Source of the DNA: Ruminococcus sp.
GTDB lineage: Bacteria; Bacillota; Clostridia; Oscillospirales; Ruminococcaceae
Direction: 5' to 3'
Assembly (NCBI GenBank): GCA_029060755.1
Contig: JAIDTI010000077.1
Coordinates: 1-37,824 of the forward strand
Length of the DNA: 37,824 bases
Below are positions 37,762 through 37,824 of this stretch, one piece after another. Within the stretch, counting starts at the first letter, position 1, and each line of letters begins with the position of its first letter. Under the pieces are notes generated by a model. It ran no database searches, was not told the origin of the DNA, and saw only the letters and a program-made list of their open reading frames with translations. A program made the position numbers and the translations under genes.

Positions 37762-37790
37762 TTGTAAAAAATCCGAAAGTATGCTATAAT
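37762..37790 (+). promoter_or_regulatory. Promoter at the recombinase breakpoint
   Basis: TTGTAA (37762-37767), a 17-base spacer, TATAAT (37785-37790), extended TG at 37782-37783. It reads rightward out of the window. Confidence 0.7.
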
Positions 37791-37795
37791 AAAAA

Positions 37796-37824
37796 ATGGT
37801 GATGGAAATGGAAAAAGTAATACA
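37796..37824 (+). CDS. Start of a gene cut by the window edge
   Basis: Only nine or so codons are visible, with in-frame ATG codons at 37796, 37802 and 37808; the frame reads MVMEMEKVI. The promoter -10 is only 5 bases before the first ATG, so translation would be leaderless from it or begin at a later ATG. The product cannot be named. Confidence 0.35.

Noticed and set aside
31965-37790. Direct repeat flanking the island (TCGAAAGATGTGTGTTATA near 31965 and TCCGAAAGTATGCTATAA near 37772)
   Set aside because: The two stretches agree only loosely with gaps, so chance in AT-rich DNA is as likely as attachment sites.

Overview
The window looks like a chromosomal segment of a Gram-positive anaerobe of the Clostridia, most likely a fibre-degrading Ruminococcus relative (Oscillospiraceae). 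The pointers are an AT-rich genome, strong AGGAGG-type ribosome sites, near-consensus sigma-A promoters, a SigK-type sporulation sigma factor, and a secreted GH5 glycanase ending in a dockerin whose second calcium loop has the extended Asn-Gln-Gly-Asp-Gly form typical of Ruminococcus cellulosome or amylosome proteins. The genus is inferred; no rRNA gene is present.

Positions 1-8529 hold metabolic and housekeeping genes on the + strand: glycogen synthase (glgA), a HAD phosphatase, a small orphan, then a promoter and a run of valS, a YjbR-like protein, a GNAT acetyltransferase, an orphan, a short-chain dehydrogenase and folC. Positions 8530-9039 contain no gene but carry a consensus promoter and a strongly structured RNA ahead of gdhA. 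A DUF6440-type protein follows gdhA. A minus-strand block (10620-14368) carries a Cys-rich DUF3795 protein and a c-di-GMP phosphodiesterase plus phosphofructokinase operon. Positions 14583-16701 encode an OmpR/EnvZ-type two-component system. A 320-base spacer with three hairpins precedes the GH5-dockerin gene. Positions 18835-22914 form an operon of two M42 aminopeptidases, a GNAT protein and a PLP enzyme. A membrane PASTA pseudokinase, a SUKH protein, sigK (minus strand) and a bacterial-type PARG follow.

From 27293 to 28900 three small genes (an LRV-repeat protein, an orphan and a lipoprotein) are each preceded by a copy of the same promoter-bearing repeat of up to about 130 bases. ligA ends this part. 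The last 7 kb is accessory DNA on the minus strand: a NYN/PIN-like nuclease with two tandem C-terminal repeats, then a two-gene operon encoding an unknown 214-residue protein and a 1479-residue protein. The large protein combines a Cap4-like PD-(D/E)xK nuclease domain, a STAND-like P-loop NTPase and a long helical tail. It is very probably an Avs-like anti-phage system. A decapitated large serine recombinase borders it, which suggests that the island arrived on an integrative element.

The most interesting candidates are the two-gene STAND/nuclease system with its unrecognised partner, the thrice-repeated promoter module, the membrane PASTA pseudokinase lacking HRD and DFG residues, and the structured RNA upstream of gdhA.
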